This document shows, piece by piece, positions 9,695 to 23,522 of a stretch of DNA of 64,000 nucleotides. Position 1 is the stretch's first letter. Every line of letters begins with the position of its first letter. Both the position numbers and the translations under genes were made by a program. The stretch covers positions 806,001 through 870,000 of the forward strand of contig JASJOG010000078.1 of assembly GCA_030142905.1 (NCBI GenBank), in the 5' to 3' direction. This stretch comes from Heliopora coerulea. Taxonomy: Eukaryota > Cnidaria > Anthozoa > Scleralcyonacea > Helioporidae. Below the pieces are notes generated by a model. It did not search any database and had not been told where the DNA came from. It worked only from the letters and a program-made list of their open reading frames with translations.

Positions 9695-12600
9695 TAAAAG
9701 CCAGAATATGGTAAGATTTAGTTAAACACCAAATAGTTGTAGGAAACTTTCCAAATACTTCTAAATTGTTCTCCTCCACCCAAACATCATGAAACAAATC
9801 GATTTTCGTCGATTTGACGATTTGCTGTAAAAATTTCTCCAACTCGTCAAAAACGCTTTATCTCGTCGGGATAAGACGATTACTAAAACGAACTGTGAAA
9901 AAGTTGTGGCTTAAGTTTGTTGCATTGGTCGAATGTTTCCCAAAACTCGTCAATCGGTTTAAAATGATCTTTTCGGGTCAGAGAAGAGAATAAAAGCATT
10001 AGTTGATTGATTCGAGAAGTACTTGCGAAAATATGGCAATGTTTAAAAATTGGACAATTAAGCCTTATATACGCATAAAAGCCAGAATATGGTAAGATTT
10101 AGTTAAACACCAAATAGTTGTAGGAAACTTTCCAAATACTTCTAAATTGTTCTCCTCCACCCAAACATCATGAAACAAATCGATTTTCGTCGATTTGACG
10201 ATTTGCTGTAAAAATTTCTCCAACTCGTCAAAAACGCTTTATCTCGTCAGGATAAGACGATTACTAAAACGAACTGTGAAACAGTTGTGGCTTAAGTTTG
10301 TTGCATTGGTCGAATGTTTCCCAAAACTCGTCAATCGGTTTAAAATGATCTTTTCGGGTCAGAGAAGAGAATAAAAGCATTAGTTGATTGATTCGAGAAG
10401 TACTTGCGAAAATATGGCAATGTTTAAAAATTGGACAATTAAGCCTTATATACGCATAAAAGCCAGAATATGGTAAGATTTAGTTAAACACCAAATAGTT
10501 GTAGGAAACTTTCCAAATACTTCTAAATTGTTCTCCTCCACCCAAACATCATGAAACAAATCGATTTTCGTCGATTTGACGATTTGCTGTAAAAATTTCT
10601 CCAACTCGTCAAAAACGCTTTATCTCGTCGGGATAAGACGATTACTAAAACGAACTGTGAAAAAGTTGTGGCTTAAGTTTGTTGCATTGGTCGAATGTTT
10701 CCCAAAACTCGTCAATCGGTTTAAAATGATCTTTTCGGGTCAGAGAAGAGAATAAAAGCATTAGTTGATTGATTCGAGAAGTACTTGCGAAAATATGGCA
10801 ATGTTTAAAAATTGGACAATTAAGCCTTATATACGCATAAAAGCCAGAATATGGTAAGATTTAGTTAAACACCAAATAGTTGTAGGAAACTTTCCAAATA
10901 CTTCTAAATTGTTCTCCTCCACCCAAACATCATGAAACAAATCGATTTTCGTCGATTTGACGATTTGCTGTAAAAATTTCTCCAACTCGTCAAAAACGCT
11001 TTATCTCGTCGGGATAAAACGATTACTAAAACGAACTGTGAAAAAGTTGTGGCTTAAGTTTATTGCATTGGTCGAATATTTGCAAAAACTCGTCAATCGG
11101 TTTAAAATGATCTTTTCGGGTCAGAGAAGAGAATGAAAGCATTAGTTGATTGATTCGAGAAGTACTTGCGAAAATATGGCAATGTTTAAAAATTGGACAA
11201 TTAAGCCTTATATACGCATAAAAGCCAGAATATGGTAAGATTTAGTTAAACACCAAATAGTTGTAGGAAACTTTCCAAATACTTCTAAATTGTTCTCCTC
11301 CACCCAAACATCATGAAACAAATCGATTTTCGTCGATTTGACGATTTGCTGTAAAAATATCTCCAACTCGTCAAAAACGCTTTATCTCGTCGGGATAAGA
11401 CGATTACTAAAACGAACTGTGAAAAAGTTGTGGCTTAAGTTTGTTGCATTGGTCGAATGTTTCCCAAAACTCGTCAATCGGTTTAAAATGATCTTTTCGG
11501 GTCAGAGAAGAGAATAAAAGCATTAGTTGATTGATTCGAGAAGTACTTGCGAAAATATGGCAATGTTTAAAAATTGGACAATTAAGCCTTATATACGCAT
11601 AAAAGCCAGAATATGGTAAGATTTAGTTAAACACCAAATAGTTGTAGGAAACTTTCCAAATACTTCTAAATTGTTCTCCTCCACCCAAACATCATGAAAC
11701 AAATCGATTTTCGTCGATTTGACGATTTGCTGTAAAAATTTCTCCAACTCGTCAAAAACGCTTTATCTCGTCGGGATAAAACGATTACTAAAACGAACTG
11801 TGAAACAGTTGTGGCTTAAGTTTATTGCATTGGTCGAATATTTGCAAAAACTCGTCAATCGGTTTAAAATGATCTTTTCGGGTCAGAGAAGAGAATGAAA
11901 GCATTAGTTGATTGATTCGAGAAGTACTTGCGAAAATATGGCAATGTTTAAAAATTGGACAATTAAGCCTTATATACGCATAAAAGCCAGAATATGGTAA
12001 GATTTAGTTAAACACCAAATAGTTGTAGGAAACTTTCCAAATACTTCTAAATTGTTCTCCTCCACCCAAACATCATGAAACAAATCGATTTTCGTCGATT
12101 TGACGATTTGCTGTAAAAATTTCTCTAACTCGACAAAAACGCTTTATCTCGTCGGGATAAGACGATTACTAAAACGAACTGTGAAACAGTTGTGGCTTAA
12201 GTTTGTTGCATTGGTCGAATGTTTCCCAAAACTCGTCAATCGGTTTAAAATGATCTTTTCGGGTCAGAGAAGAGAATAAAAGCATTAGTTGATTGATTCG
12301 AGAAGTACTTGCGAAAATATGGCAATGTTTAAAAATTGGACAATTAAGCCTTATATACGCATAAAAGCCAGAATATGGTAAGATTTAGTTAAACACCAAA
12401 TAGTTGTAGGAAACTTTCCAAATACTTCTAAATTGTTCTCCTCCACTCAAACATCATGAAACAAATCGATTTTCGTCGATTTGACGATTTGCTGTAAAAA
12501 TTTCTCCAACTCGTCAAAAACGCTTTATCTCGTCGGGATAAGACGATTACTAAAACGAACTGTGAAAAAGTTGTGGCTTAAGTTTGTTGCATTGGTCGAA

Positions 12601-15600
12601 TGTTTCCCAAAACTCGTCAATCGGTTTAAAATGAACTTTTCGGGTCAGAGAAGAGAATAAAAGCATTAGTTGATTGATTCGAGAAGTACTTGCGAAAATA
12701 TGGCAATGTTTAAAAATTGGACAATTAAGCCTTATATACGCATAAAAGCCAGAATATGGTAAGATTTAGTTAAACACCAAATAGTTGTAGGAAACTTTCC
12801 AAATACTTCTAAATTGTTCTCCTCCACCCAAACATCATGAAACAAATCGATTTTCGTCGATTTGACGATTTGCTGTAAAAATTTCTCCAACTCGTCAAAA
12901 ACGCTTTATCTCGTCGGGATAAAACGATTACTAAAACGAACTGTGAAACAGTTGTGGCTTAAGTTTATTGCATTGGTCGAATATTTGCAAAAACTCGTCA
13001 ATCGGTTTAAAATGATCTTTTCGGGTCAGAGAAGAGAATGAAAGCATTAGTTGATTGATTCGAGAAGTACTTGCGAAAATATGGCAATGTTTAAAAAATG
13101 GACAATTAAGCCTTATATATGCATAAAAGCCAGAATATGGTAAGATTTAGTTAAACACCAAATAGTTGTAGGAAACTTTCCAAATACTTCTAAATTGTTC
13201 TCCTCCACCCAAACATCATGAAACAAATCGATTTTCGTCGATTTGACGATTTGCTGTAAAAATTTCTCCAACTCGTCAAAAACGCTTTATCTCGTCGGGA
13301 TAAGACGATTACTAAAACGAATTGTGAAAAAGTTGTGGCTTAAGTTTGTTGCATTGGTCGAATGTTTCCCAAAACTCGTCAATCGGTTTAAAATGATCTT
13401 TTCGGGTCAGAGAAGAGAATAAAAGCATTAGTTGATTGATTCGAGAAGTACTTGCGAAAATATGGCAATGTTTAAAAATTGGACAATTAAGCCTTATATA
13501 CGCATAAAAGCCAGAATATGGTAAGATTTAGTTAAACACCAAATAGTTGTAGGAAACTTTCCAAATACTTCTAAATTGTTCTCCTCCACCCAAACATCAT
13601 GAAACAAATCGATTTTCGTCGATTTGACGATTTGCTGTAAAAATTTCTCCAACTCGTCAAAAACGCTTTATCTCGTCAGGATAAGACGATTACTAAAACG
13701 AACTGTGAAACAGTTGTGGCTTAAGTTTGTTGCATTGGTCGAATGTTTCCCAAAACTCGTCAATCGGTTTAAAATGATCTTTTCGGGTCAGAGAAGAGAA
13801 TAAAAGCATTAGTTGATTAATTCGAGAAGTACTTGCGAAAATATGGCAATGTTTAAAAATTGGACAATTAAGCCTTATATACGCATAAAAGCCAGAATAT
13901 GGTAAGATTTAGTTAAACACCAAATAGTTGTAGGAAACTTTCCAAATACTTCTAAATTGTTCTCCTCCACCCAAACATCATGAAACAAATCGATTTTCGT
14001 CGATTTGACGATTTGCTGTAAAAATTTCTCCAACTCGTCAAAAACGCTTTATCTCGTCGGGATAAGACGATTACTAAAACGAACTGTGAAACAGTTGTGG
14101 CTTAAGTTTGTTGCATTGGTCGAATGTTTCCCAAAACTCGTCAATCGGTTTAAAATGATCTTTTCGGGTCAGAGAAGAGAATAAAAGCATTAGTTGATTG
14201 ATTCGAGAAGTACTTGCGAAAATATGGCAATGTTTAAAAATTGGACAATTAAGACTTATATACGCATAAAAGCCAGAATATGGTAAGATTTAGTTAAACA
14301 CCAAATAGTTGTAGGAAACTTTCCAAATACTTCTAAATTGTTCTCCTCCACCCAAACATCATGAAACAAATCGATTTTCGTCGATTTGACGATTTGCTGT
14401 AAAAATTTCTCCAACTCGTCAAAAACGCTTTATCTCGTCGGGATAAAACGATTACTAAAACGAACTGTGAAACAGTTGTGGCTTAAGTTTATTGCATTGG
14501 TCGAATATTTGCAAAAACTCGTCAATCGGTTTAAAATGATCTTTTCGGGTCAGAGAAGAGAATGAAAGCATTAGTTGATTGATTCGAGAAGTACTTGCGA
14601 AAATATGGCAATGTTTAAAAATTGGACAATTAAGCCTTATATACGCATAAAAGCCAGAATATGGTAAGATTTAGTTAAACACCAAATAGTTGTAGGAAAC
14701 TTTCCAAATACTTCTAAATTGTTCTCCTCCACCCAAACATCATGAAACAAATCGATTTTCGTCGATTTGACGATTTGCTGTAAAAATTTCTCTAACTCGA
14801 CAAAAACGCTTTATCTCGTCGGGATAAGACGATTACTAAAACGAACTGTGAAAAAGTTGTGGCTTAAGTTTGTTGCATTGGTCGAATGTTTCCCAAAACT
14901 CGTCAATAGGTTTAAAATGATCTTTTCGGGTCAGAGAAGAGAATAAAAGCATTAGTTGATTGATTCGAGAAGTACTTGCGAAAATATGGCAATGTTTAAA
15001 AATTGGACAATTAAGCCTTATATACGCATAAAAGCCAGAATATGGTAAGATTTAGTTAAACACCAAATAGTTGTAGGAAACTTTCCAAATACTTCTAAAT
15101 TGTTCTCCTCCACCCAAACATCATGAAACAAATCGATTTTCGTCGAATTGACGATATGCTGTAAAAATTTCTCCAACTCGTCAAAAACGCTTTATCTCGT
15201 CGGGATAAAACGATTACTAAAACGAACTGTGAAACAGTTGTGGCTTAAGTTTGTTGCATTGGTCGAATATTTGCAAAAATTTGTCAATCGGTTTAAAATG
15301 ATCTTTTCGGGTCAGAGAAGAGAATGAAAGCATTAGTTGATTGATTCGAGAAGTACTTGCGAAAATATGGCAATGTTTAAAAATTGGACAATTAAGCCTT
15401 ATATATGCATAAAAGCCAGAATATGGTAAGATTTAGTTAAACACCAAATAGTTGTAGGAATCTTTCCAAATACTTCTAAATTGTTCTCCTCCACCCAAAC
15501 ATCATGAAACAAATCGATTTTCGTCGATTTGACGATTTGCTGTAAAAATTTCTCCAACTCGTCAAAAACGCTTTATCTCGTCGGGATAAGACGATTACTA

Positions 15601-16150
15601 AAACGAACTGTGAAACAGTTGTGGCTTAAGTTTGTTGCATTTGTCGAATATTTGCAAAAACTCGTCAATCGGTTTAAAATGATCTTTTCGGGTCAGAGAA
15701 GAGAATAAAAGCATTAGTTGATTGATTCGAGAAGTACTTGCGAAAATATGGCAATGTTTAAAAATTGGACAATTAAGCTTTATATACGCATAAAAGCCAG
15801 AATATGGTAAGATTTAGTTAAACACCAAATAGTTGTAGGAAACTTTCCAAATACTTCTAAATTGTTCTCCTCCACCCAAACATCATGAAACAAATCGATT
15901 TTCGTCGATTTGACGATTTGCTGTAAAAATTTCTCCAACTCGTCAAAAACGCTTTATCTCGTCGGGATAAGACGATTACTAAAACGAACTGTGAAAAAGT
16001 TGTGGCTTAAGTTTGTTGCATTGGTCGAATGTTTCCCAAAACTCGTCAATCGGTTTAAAATGATCTTTTCGGGTCAGAGAAGAGAATAAAAGCATTAGTT
16101 GATTGATTCGAGAAGTACTTGCGAAAATATGGCAATGTTTAAAAATTGGA
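9695..16150 (+). repeat. Upstream copy of a 32-monomer-distant segmental duplication
   Basis: Rare variants here recur 12,191 bp downstream (32 x 381 minus one base for the deletion near 18115). They are AAAATATCTCC (11351 and 23542), CTCCACTCAA (12441 and 24632), ATGAACTTTT (12631 and 24822) and AGTTGATTAA (13811 and 26002). The left limit lies just after 9690, where TATATGC and AAGCC here face TATACGC and AAGCT in the other block. From about 14.4 kb the offset becomes 11,810 (31 monomers), as seen at 14441 and 26251 and at 15142 and 26952, so the downstream copy lacks one monomer. Agreement ends near 16.15 kb. Few private differences were seen at the places compared, for example ATTGTG at 13321 against ACTGTG. 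Confidence 0.85.
14096..14476 (+). repeat. Monomer present in one copy of the long duplication and absent from the other
   Basis: This B-form monomer has the private change AAGACTT for AAGCCTT at phase 156-162. The unit before it ends in GATAAGACG; in the other copy the equivalent unit (25906-26286) ends in GATAAAACG and is followed directly by the A-form unit that matches 14477. One whole monomer was therefore gained or lost between the copies by in-register exchange. Confidence 0.75.
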
Positions 16151-19100
16151 CAATTAAGCCTTATATACGCATAAAAGCCAGAATATGGTAAGATTTAGTT
16201 AAACACCAAATAGTTGTAGGAAACTTTCCAAATACTTCTAAATTGTTCTCCTCCACCCAAACATCATGAAACAAATCGATTTTCGTCGATTTGACGATTT
16301 GCTGTAAAAATTTCTCCAACTCGTCAAAAACGCTTTATCTCGTCAGGATAAGACGATTACTAAAACGAACTGTGAAACAGTTGTGGCTTAAGTTTGTTGC
16401 ATTGGTCGAATGTTTCCCAAAACTCGTCAATCGGTTTAAAATGATCTTTTCGGGTCAGAGAAGAGAATAAAAGCATTAGTTGATTGATTCGAGAAGTACT
16501 TGCGAAAATATGGCAATGTTTAAAAATTGGACAATTAAGCCTTATATACGCATAAAAGCCAGAATATGGTAAGATTTAGTTAAACACCAAATAGTTGTAG
16601 GAAACTTTCCAAATACTTCTAAATTGTTCTCCTCCACCCAAACATCATGAAACAAATCGATTTTCGTCGATTTGACGATTTGCTGTAAAAATTTCTCTAA
16701 CTCGACAAAAACGCTTTATCTCGTCGGGATAAGACGATTACTAAAACGAACTGTGAAAAAGTTGTGGCTTAAGTTTGTTGCATTGGTCGAATGTTTCCCA
16801 AAACTCGTCAATAGGTTTAAAATGATCTTTTCGGGTCAGAGAAGAGAATAAAAGCATTAGTTGATTGATTCGAGAAGTACTTGCGAAAATATGGCAATGT
16901 TTAAAAATTGGACAATTAAGCCTTATATACGCATAAAAGCCAGAATATGGTAAGATTTAGTTAAACACCAAATAGTTGTAGGAAACTTTCCAAATACTTC
17001 TAAATTGTTCTCCTCCACCCAAACATCATGAAACAAATCGATTTTCGTCGAATTGACGATATGCTGTAAAAATTTCTCCAACTCGTCAAAAACGCTTTAT
17101 CTCGTCGGGATAAAACGATTACTAAAACGAACTGTGAAACAGTTGTGGCTTAAGTTTGTTGCATTGGTCGAATATTTGCAAAAATTTGTCAATCGGTTTA
17201 AAATGATCTTTTCGGGTCAGAGAAGAGAATGAAAGCATTAGTTGATTGATTCGAGAAGTACTTGCGAAAATATGGCAATGTTTAAAAATTGGACAATTAA
17301 GCCTTATATATGCATAAAAGCCAGAATATGGTAAGATTTAGTTAAACACCAAATAGTTGTAGGAATCTTTCCAAATACTTCTAAATTGTTCTCCTCCACC
17401 CAAACATCATGAAACAAATCGATTTTCGTCGATTTGACGATTTGCTGTAAAAATTTCTCCAACTCGTCAAAAACGCTTTATCTCGTCGGGATAAGACGAT
17501 TACTAAAACGAACTGTGAAACAGTTGTGGCTTAAGTTTGTTGCATTTGTCGAATATTTGCAAAAACTCGTCAATCGGTTTAAAATGATCTTTTCGGGTCA
17601 GAGAAGAGAATAAAAGCATTAGTTGATTGATTCGAGAAGTACTTGCGAAAATATGGCAATGTTTAAAAATTGGACAATTAAGCTTTATATACGCATAAAA
17701 GCCAGAATATGGTAAGATTTAGTTAAACACCAAATAGTTGTAGGAAACTTTCCAAATACTTCTAAATTGTTCTCCTCCACCCAAACATCATGAAACAAAT
17801 CGATTTTCGTCGATTTGACGATTTGCTGTAAAAATTTCTCCAACTCGTCAAAAACGCTTTATCTCGTCGGGATAAGACGATTACTAAAACGAACTGTGAA
17901 AAAGTTGTGGCTTAAGTTTGTTGCATTGGTCGAATGTTTCCCAAAACTCGTCAATCGGTTTAAAATGATCTTTTCGGGTCAGAGAAGAGAATAAAAGCAT
18001 TAGTTGATTGATTCGAGAAGTACTTGCGAAAATATGGCAATGTTTAAAAATTGGACAATTAAGCCTTATATACGCATAAAAGCCAGAATATGGTAAGATT
18101 TAGTTAAACACCAAAAGTTGTAGGAAACTTTCCAAATACTTCTAAATTGTTCTCCTCCACCCAAACATCATGAAACAAATCGATTTTCGTCGATTTGACG
18201 ATTTGCTGTAAAAATTTCTCCAACTCGTCAAAAACGCTTTATCTCGTCAGGATAAGACGATTACTAAAACGAACTGTGAAACAGTTGTGGCTTAAGTTTG
18301 TTGCATTGGTCGAATGTTTCCCAAAACTCGTCAATCGGTTTAAAATGATCTTTTCGGGTCAGAGAAGAGAATAAAAGCATTAGTTGATTGATTCGAGAAG
18401 TACTTGCGAAAATATGGCAATGTTTAAAAATTGGACAATTAAGCCTTATATACGCATAAAAGCCAGAATATGGTAAGATTTAGTTAAACACCAAATAGTT
18501 GTAGGAAACTTTCCAAATACTTCTAAATTGTTCTCCTCCACCCAAACATCATGAAACAAATCGATTTTCGTCGATTTGACGATTTGCTGTAAAAATTTCT
18601 CCAACTCGTCAAAAACGCTTTATCTCGTCGGGATAAGACGATTACTAAAACGAACTGTGAAAAAGTTGTGGCTTAAGTTTGTTGCATTGGTCGAATGTTT
18701 CCCAAAACTCGTCAATCGGTTTAAAATGATCTTTTCGGGTCAGAGAAGAGAATAAAAGCATTAGTTGATTGATTCGAGAAGTACTTGCGAAAATATGGCA
18801 ATGTTTAAAAATTGGACAATTAAGCCTTATATACGCATAAAAGCCAGAATATGGTAAGATTTAGTTAAACACCAAATAGTTGTAGGAAACTTTCCAAATA
18901 CTTCTAAATTGTTCTCCTCCACCCAAACATCATGAAACAAATCGATTTTCGTCGATTTGACGATTTGCTGTAAAAATTTCTCCAACTCGTCAAAAACGCT
19001 TTATCTCGTCGGGATAAAACGATTACTAAAACGAACTGTGAAAAAGTTGTGGCTTAAGTTTATTGCATTGGTCGAATATTTGCAAAAACTCGTCAATCGG

Positions 19101-19331
19101 TTTAAAATGATCTTTTCGGGTCAGAGAAGAGAATGAAAGCATTAGTTGATTGATTCGAGAAGTACTTGCGAAAATATGGCAATGTTTAAAAATTGGACAA
19201 TTAAGCCTTATATACGCATAAAAGCCAGAATATGGTAAGATTTAGTTAAACACCAAATAGTTGTAGGAAACTTTCCAAATACTTCTAAATTGTTCTCCTC
19301 CACCCAAACATCATGAAACAAATCGATTTTC
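15142..19331 (+). repeat. 11-monomer higher-order unit, first tandem copy
   Basis: The GTCGAATTGACGATATG variant pair (phase 290 and 299) occurs at 15142 and 17047 and restarts at 19332; the step from 15142 to 19332 is 4,190 bp (11 x 381 minus one). TATATATGC (15401 and 19591), the AAAATTTGTC block (about 15275 and 19465) and CGTCAGG (18245 and 22436, offset 4,191 after the 18115 deletion) keep the same step. Inside the unit the first 1.2 kb (15.14-16.35) is repeated at 17.05-18.25, a 5-monomer step. The last kilobase (18.25-19.33) resembles 10.24-11.33. The left limit is between 14945 and 15142. Confidence 0.8.
18111..18119 (+). other. 1-bp deletion, CCAAATAGTTG to CCAAAAGTTG
   Basis: One T is missing at about phase 211, giving a 380-bp monomer. 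The corresponding monomer in the second 11-mer copy (about 22310) has the normal sequence, so the deletion postdates that duplication or was corrected in the other copy. Confidence 0.9.
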
Positions 19332-22300
19332 GTCGAATTGACGATATGCTGTAAAAATTTCTCCAACTCGTCAAAAACGCTTTATCTCGTCGGGATAAAA
19401 CGATTACTAAAACGAACTGTGAAACAGTTGTGGCTTAAGTTTGTTGCATTGGTCGAATATTTGCAAAAATTTGTCAATCGGTTTAAAATGATCTTTTCGG
19501 GTCAGAGAAGAGAATGAAAGCATTAGTTGATTGATTCGAGAAGTACTTGCGAAAATATGGCAATGTTTAAAAATTGGACAATTAAGCCTTATATATGCAT
19601 AAAAGCCAGAATATGGTAAGATTTAGTTAAACACCAAATAGTTGTAGGAATCTTTCCAAATACTTCTAAATTGTTCTCCTCCACCCAAACATCATGAAAC
19701 AAATCGATTTTCGTCGATTTGACGATTTGCTGTAAAAATTTCTCCAACTCGTCAAAAACGCTTTATCTCGTCGGGATAAGACGATTACTAAAACGAACTG
19801 TGAAACAGTTGTGGCTTAAGTTTGTTGCATTTGTCGAATATTTGCAAAAACTCGTCAATCGGTTTAAAATGATCTTTTCGGGTCAGAGAAGAGAATAAAA
19901 GCATTAGTTGATTGATTCGAGAAGTACTTGCGAAAATATGGCAATGTTTAAAAATTGGACAATTAAGCTTTATATACGCATAAAAGCCAGAATATGGTAA
20001 GATTTAGTTAAACACCAAATAGTTGTAGGAAACTTTCCAAATACTTCTAAATTGTTCTCCTCCACCCAAACATCATGAAACAAATCGATTTTCGTCGATT
20101 TGACGATTTGCTGTAAAAATTTCTCCAACTCGTCAAAAACGCTTTATCTCGTCGGGATAAGACGATTACTAAAACGAACTGTGAAAAAGTTGTGGCTTAA
20201 GTTTGTTGCATTGGTCGAATGTTTCCCAAAACTCGTCAATCGGTTTAAAATGATCTTTTCGGGTCAGAGAAGAGAATAAAAGCATTAGTTGATTGATTCG
20301 AGAAGTACTTGCGAAAATATGGCAATGTTTAAAAATTGGACAATTAAGCCTTATATACGCATAAAAGCCAGAATATGGTAAGATTTAGTTAAACACCAAA
20401 TAGTTGTAGGAAACTTTCCAAATACTTCTAAATTGTTCTCCTCCACCCAAACATCATGAAACAAATCGATTTTCGTCGATTTGACGATTTGCTGTAAAAA
20501 TTTCTCCAACTCGTCAAAAACGCTTTATCTCGTCAGGATAAGACGATTACTAAAACGAACTGTGAAACAGTTGTGGCTTAAGTTTGTTGCATTGGTCGAA
20601 TGTTTCCCAAAACTCGTCAATCGGTTTAAAATGATCTTTTCGGGTCAGAGAAGAGAATAAAAGCATTAGTTGATTGATTCGAGAAGTACTTGCGAAAATA
20701 TGGCAATGTTTAAAAATTGGACAATTAAGCCTTATATACGCATAAAAGCCAGAATATGGTAAGATTTAGTTAAACACCAAATAGTTGTAGGAAACTTTCC
20801 AAATACTTCTAAATTGTTCTCCTCCACCCAAACATCATGAAACAAATCGATTTTCGTCGATTTGACGATTTGCTGTAAAAATTTCTCTAACTCGACAAAA
20901 ACGCTTTATCTCGTCGGGATAAGACGATTACTAAAACGAACTGTGAAAAAGTTGTGGCTTAAGTTTGTTGCATTGGTCGAATGTTTCCCAAAACTCGTCA
21001 ATAGGTTTAAAATGATCTTTTCGGGTCAGAGAAGAGAATAAAAGCATTAGTTGATTGATTCGAGAAGTACTTGCGAAAATATGGCAATGTTTAAAAATTG
21101 GACAATTAAGCCTTATATACGCATAAAAGCCAGAATATGGTAAGATTTAGTTAAACACCAAATAGTTGTAGGAAACTTTCCAAATACTTCTAAATTGTTC
21201 TCCTCCACCCAAACATCATGAAACAAATCGATTTTCGTCGAATTGACGATATGCTGTAAAAATTTCTCCAACTCGTCAAAAACGCTTTATCTCGTCGGGA
21301 TAAAACGATTACTAAAACGAACTGTGAAACAGTTGTGGCTTAAGTTTGTTGCATTGGTCGAATATTTGCAAAAATTTGTCAATCGGTTTAAAATGATCTT
21401 TTCGGGTCAGAGAAGAGAATGAAAGCATTAGTTGATTGATTCGAGAAGTACTTGCGAAAATATGGCAATGTTTAAAAATTGGACAATTAAGCCTTATATA
21501 TGCATAAAAGCCAGAATATGGTAAGATTTAGTTAAACACCAAATAGTTGTAGGAATCTTTCCAAATACTTCTAAATTGTTCTCCTCCACCCAAACATCAT
21601 GAAACAAATCGATTTTCGTCGATTTGACGATTTGCTGTAAAAATTTCTCCAACTCGTCAAAAACGCTTTATCTCGTCGGGATAAGACGATTACTAAAACG
21701 AACTGTGAAACAGTTGTGGCTTAAGTTTGTTGCATTTGTCGAATATTTGCAAAAACTCGTCAATCGGTTTAAAATGATCTTTTCGGGTCAGAGAAGAGAA
21801 TAAAAGCATTAGTTGATTGATTCGAGAAGTACTTGCGAAAATATGGCAATGTTTAAAAATTGGACAATTAAGCTTTATATACGCATAAAAGCCAGAATAT
21901 GGTAAGATTTAGTTAAACACCAAATAGTTGTAGGAAACTTTCCAAATACTTCTAAATTGTTCTCCTCCACCCAAACATCATGAAACAAATCGATTTTCGT
22001 CGATTTGACGATTTGCTGTAAAAATTTCTCCAACTCGTCAAAAACGCTTTATCTCGTCGGGATAAGACGATTACTAAAACGAACTGTGAAAAAGTTGTGG
22101 CTTAAGTTTGTTGCATTGGTCGAATGTTTCCCAAAACTCGTCAATCGGTTTAAAATGATCTTTTCGGGTCAGAGAAGAGAATAAAAGCATTAGTTGATTG
22201 ATTCGAGAAGTACTTGCGAAAATATGGCAATGTTTAAAAATTGGACAATTAAGCCTTATATACGCATAAAAGCCAGAATATGGTAAGATTTAGTTAAACA

Positions 22301-23522
22301 CCAAATAGTTGTAGGAAACTTTCCAAATACTTCTAAATTGTTCTCCTCCACCCAAACATCATGAAACAAATCGATTTTCGTCGATTTGACGATTTGCTGT
22401 AAAAATTTCTCCAACTCGTCAAAAACGCTTTATCTCGTCAGGATAAGACGATTACTAAAACGAACTGTGAAACAGTTGTGGCTTAAGTTTGTTGCATTGG
22501 TCGAATGTTTCCCAAAACTCGTCAATCGGTTTAAAATGATCTTTTCGGGTCAGAGAAGAGAATAAAAGCATTAGTTGATTGATTCGAGAAGTACTTGCGA
22601 AAATATGGCAATGTTTAAAAATTGGACAATTAAGCCTTATATACGCATAAAAGCCAGAATATGGTAAGATTTAGTTAAACACCAAATAGTTGTAGGAAAC
22701 TTTCCAAATACTTCTAAATTGTTCTCCTCCACCCAAACATCATGAAACAAATCGATTTTCGTCGATTTGACGATTTGCTGTAAAAATTTCTCCAACTCGT
22801 CAAAAACGCTTTATCTCGTCGGGATAAGACGATTACTAAAACGAACTGTGAAAAAGTTGTGGCTTAAGTTTGTTGCATTGGTCGAATGTTTCCCAAAACT
22901 CGTCAATCGGTTTAAAATGATCTTTTCGGGTCAGAGAAGAGAATAAAAGCATTAGTTGATTGATTCGAGAAGTACTTGCGAAAATATGGCAATGTTTAAA
23001 AATTGGACAATTAAGCCTTATATACGCATAAAAGCCAGAATATGGTAAGATTTAGTTAAACACCAAATAGTTGTAGGAAACTTTCCAAATACTTCTAAAT
23101 TGTTCTCCTCCACCCAAACATCATGAAACAAATCGATTTTCGTCGATTTGACGATTTGCTGTAAAAATTTCTCCAACTCGTCAAAAACGCTTTATCTCGT
23201 CGGGATAAAACGATTACTAAAACGAACTGTGAAAAAGTTGTGGCTTAAGTTTATTGCATTGGTCGAATATTTGCAAAAACTCGTCAATCGGTTTAAAATG
23301 ATCTTTTCGGGTCAGAGAAGAGAATGAAAGCATTAGTTGATTGATTCGAGAAGTACTTGCGAAAATATGGCAATGTTTAAAAATTGGACAATTAAGCCTT
23401 ATATACGCATAAAAGCCAGAATATGGTAAGATTTAGTTAAACACCAAATAGTTGTAGGAAACTTTCCAAATACTTCTAAATTGTTCTCCTCCACCCAAAC
23501 ATCATGAAACAAATCGATTTTC
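19332..23522 (+). repeat. 11-monomer higher-order unit, second tandem copy
   Basis: This segment follows the variant order of 15142-19331 at an offset of 4,190, then 4,191 after the single-base deletion in the first copy. GAATTG/GATATG monomers lie at 19332 and 21237, CGTCAGG near 20533 and at 22436, and the TTTATTGCA monomer starts near 23239. At 23522 the copies part: the next unit has GATTTG plus AAAATATCTCC, which is the sequence that follows 11331 in the long duplication. The end of this unit is therefore shared with the downstream copy of that duplication. Confidence 0.8.
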
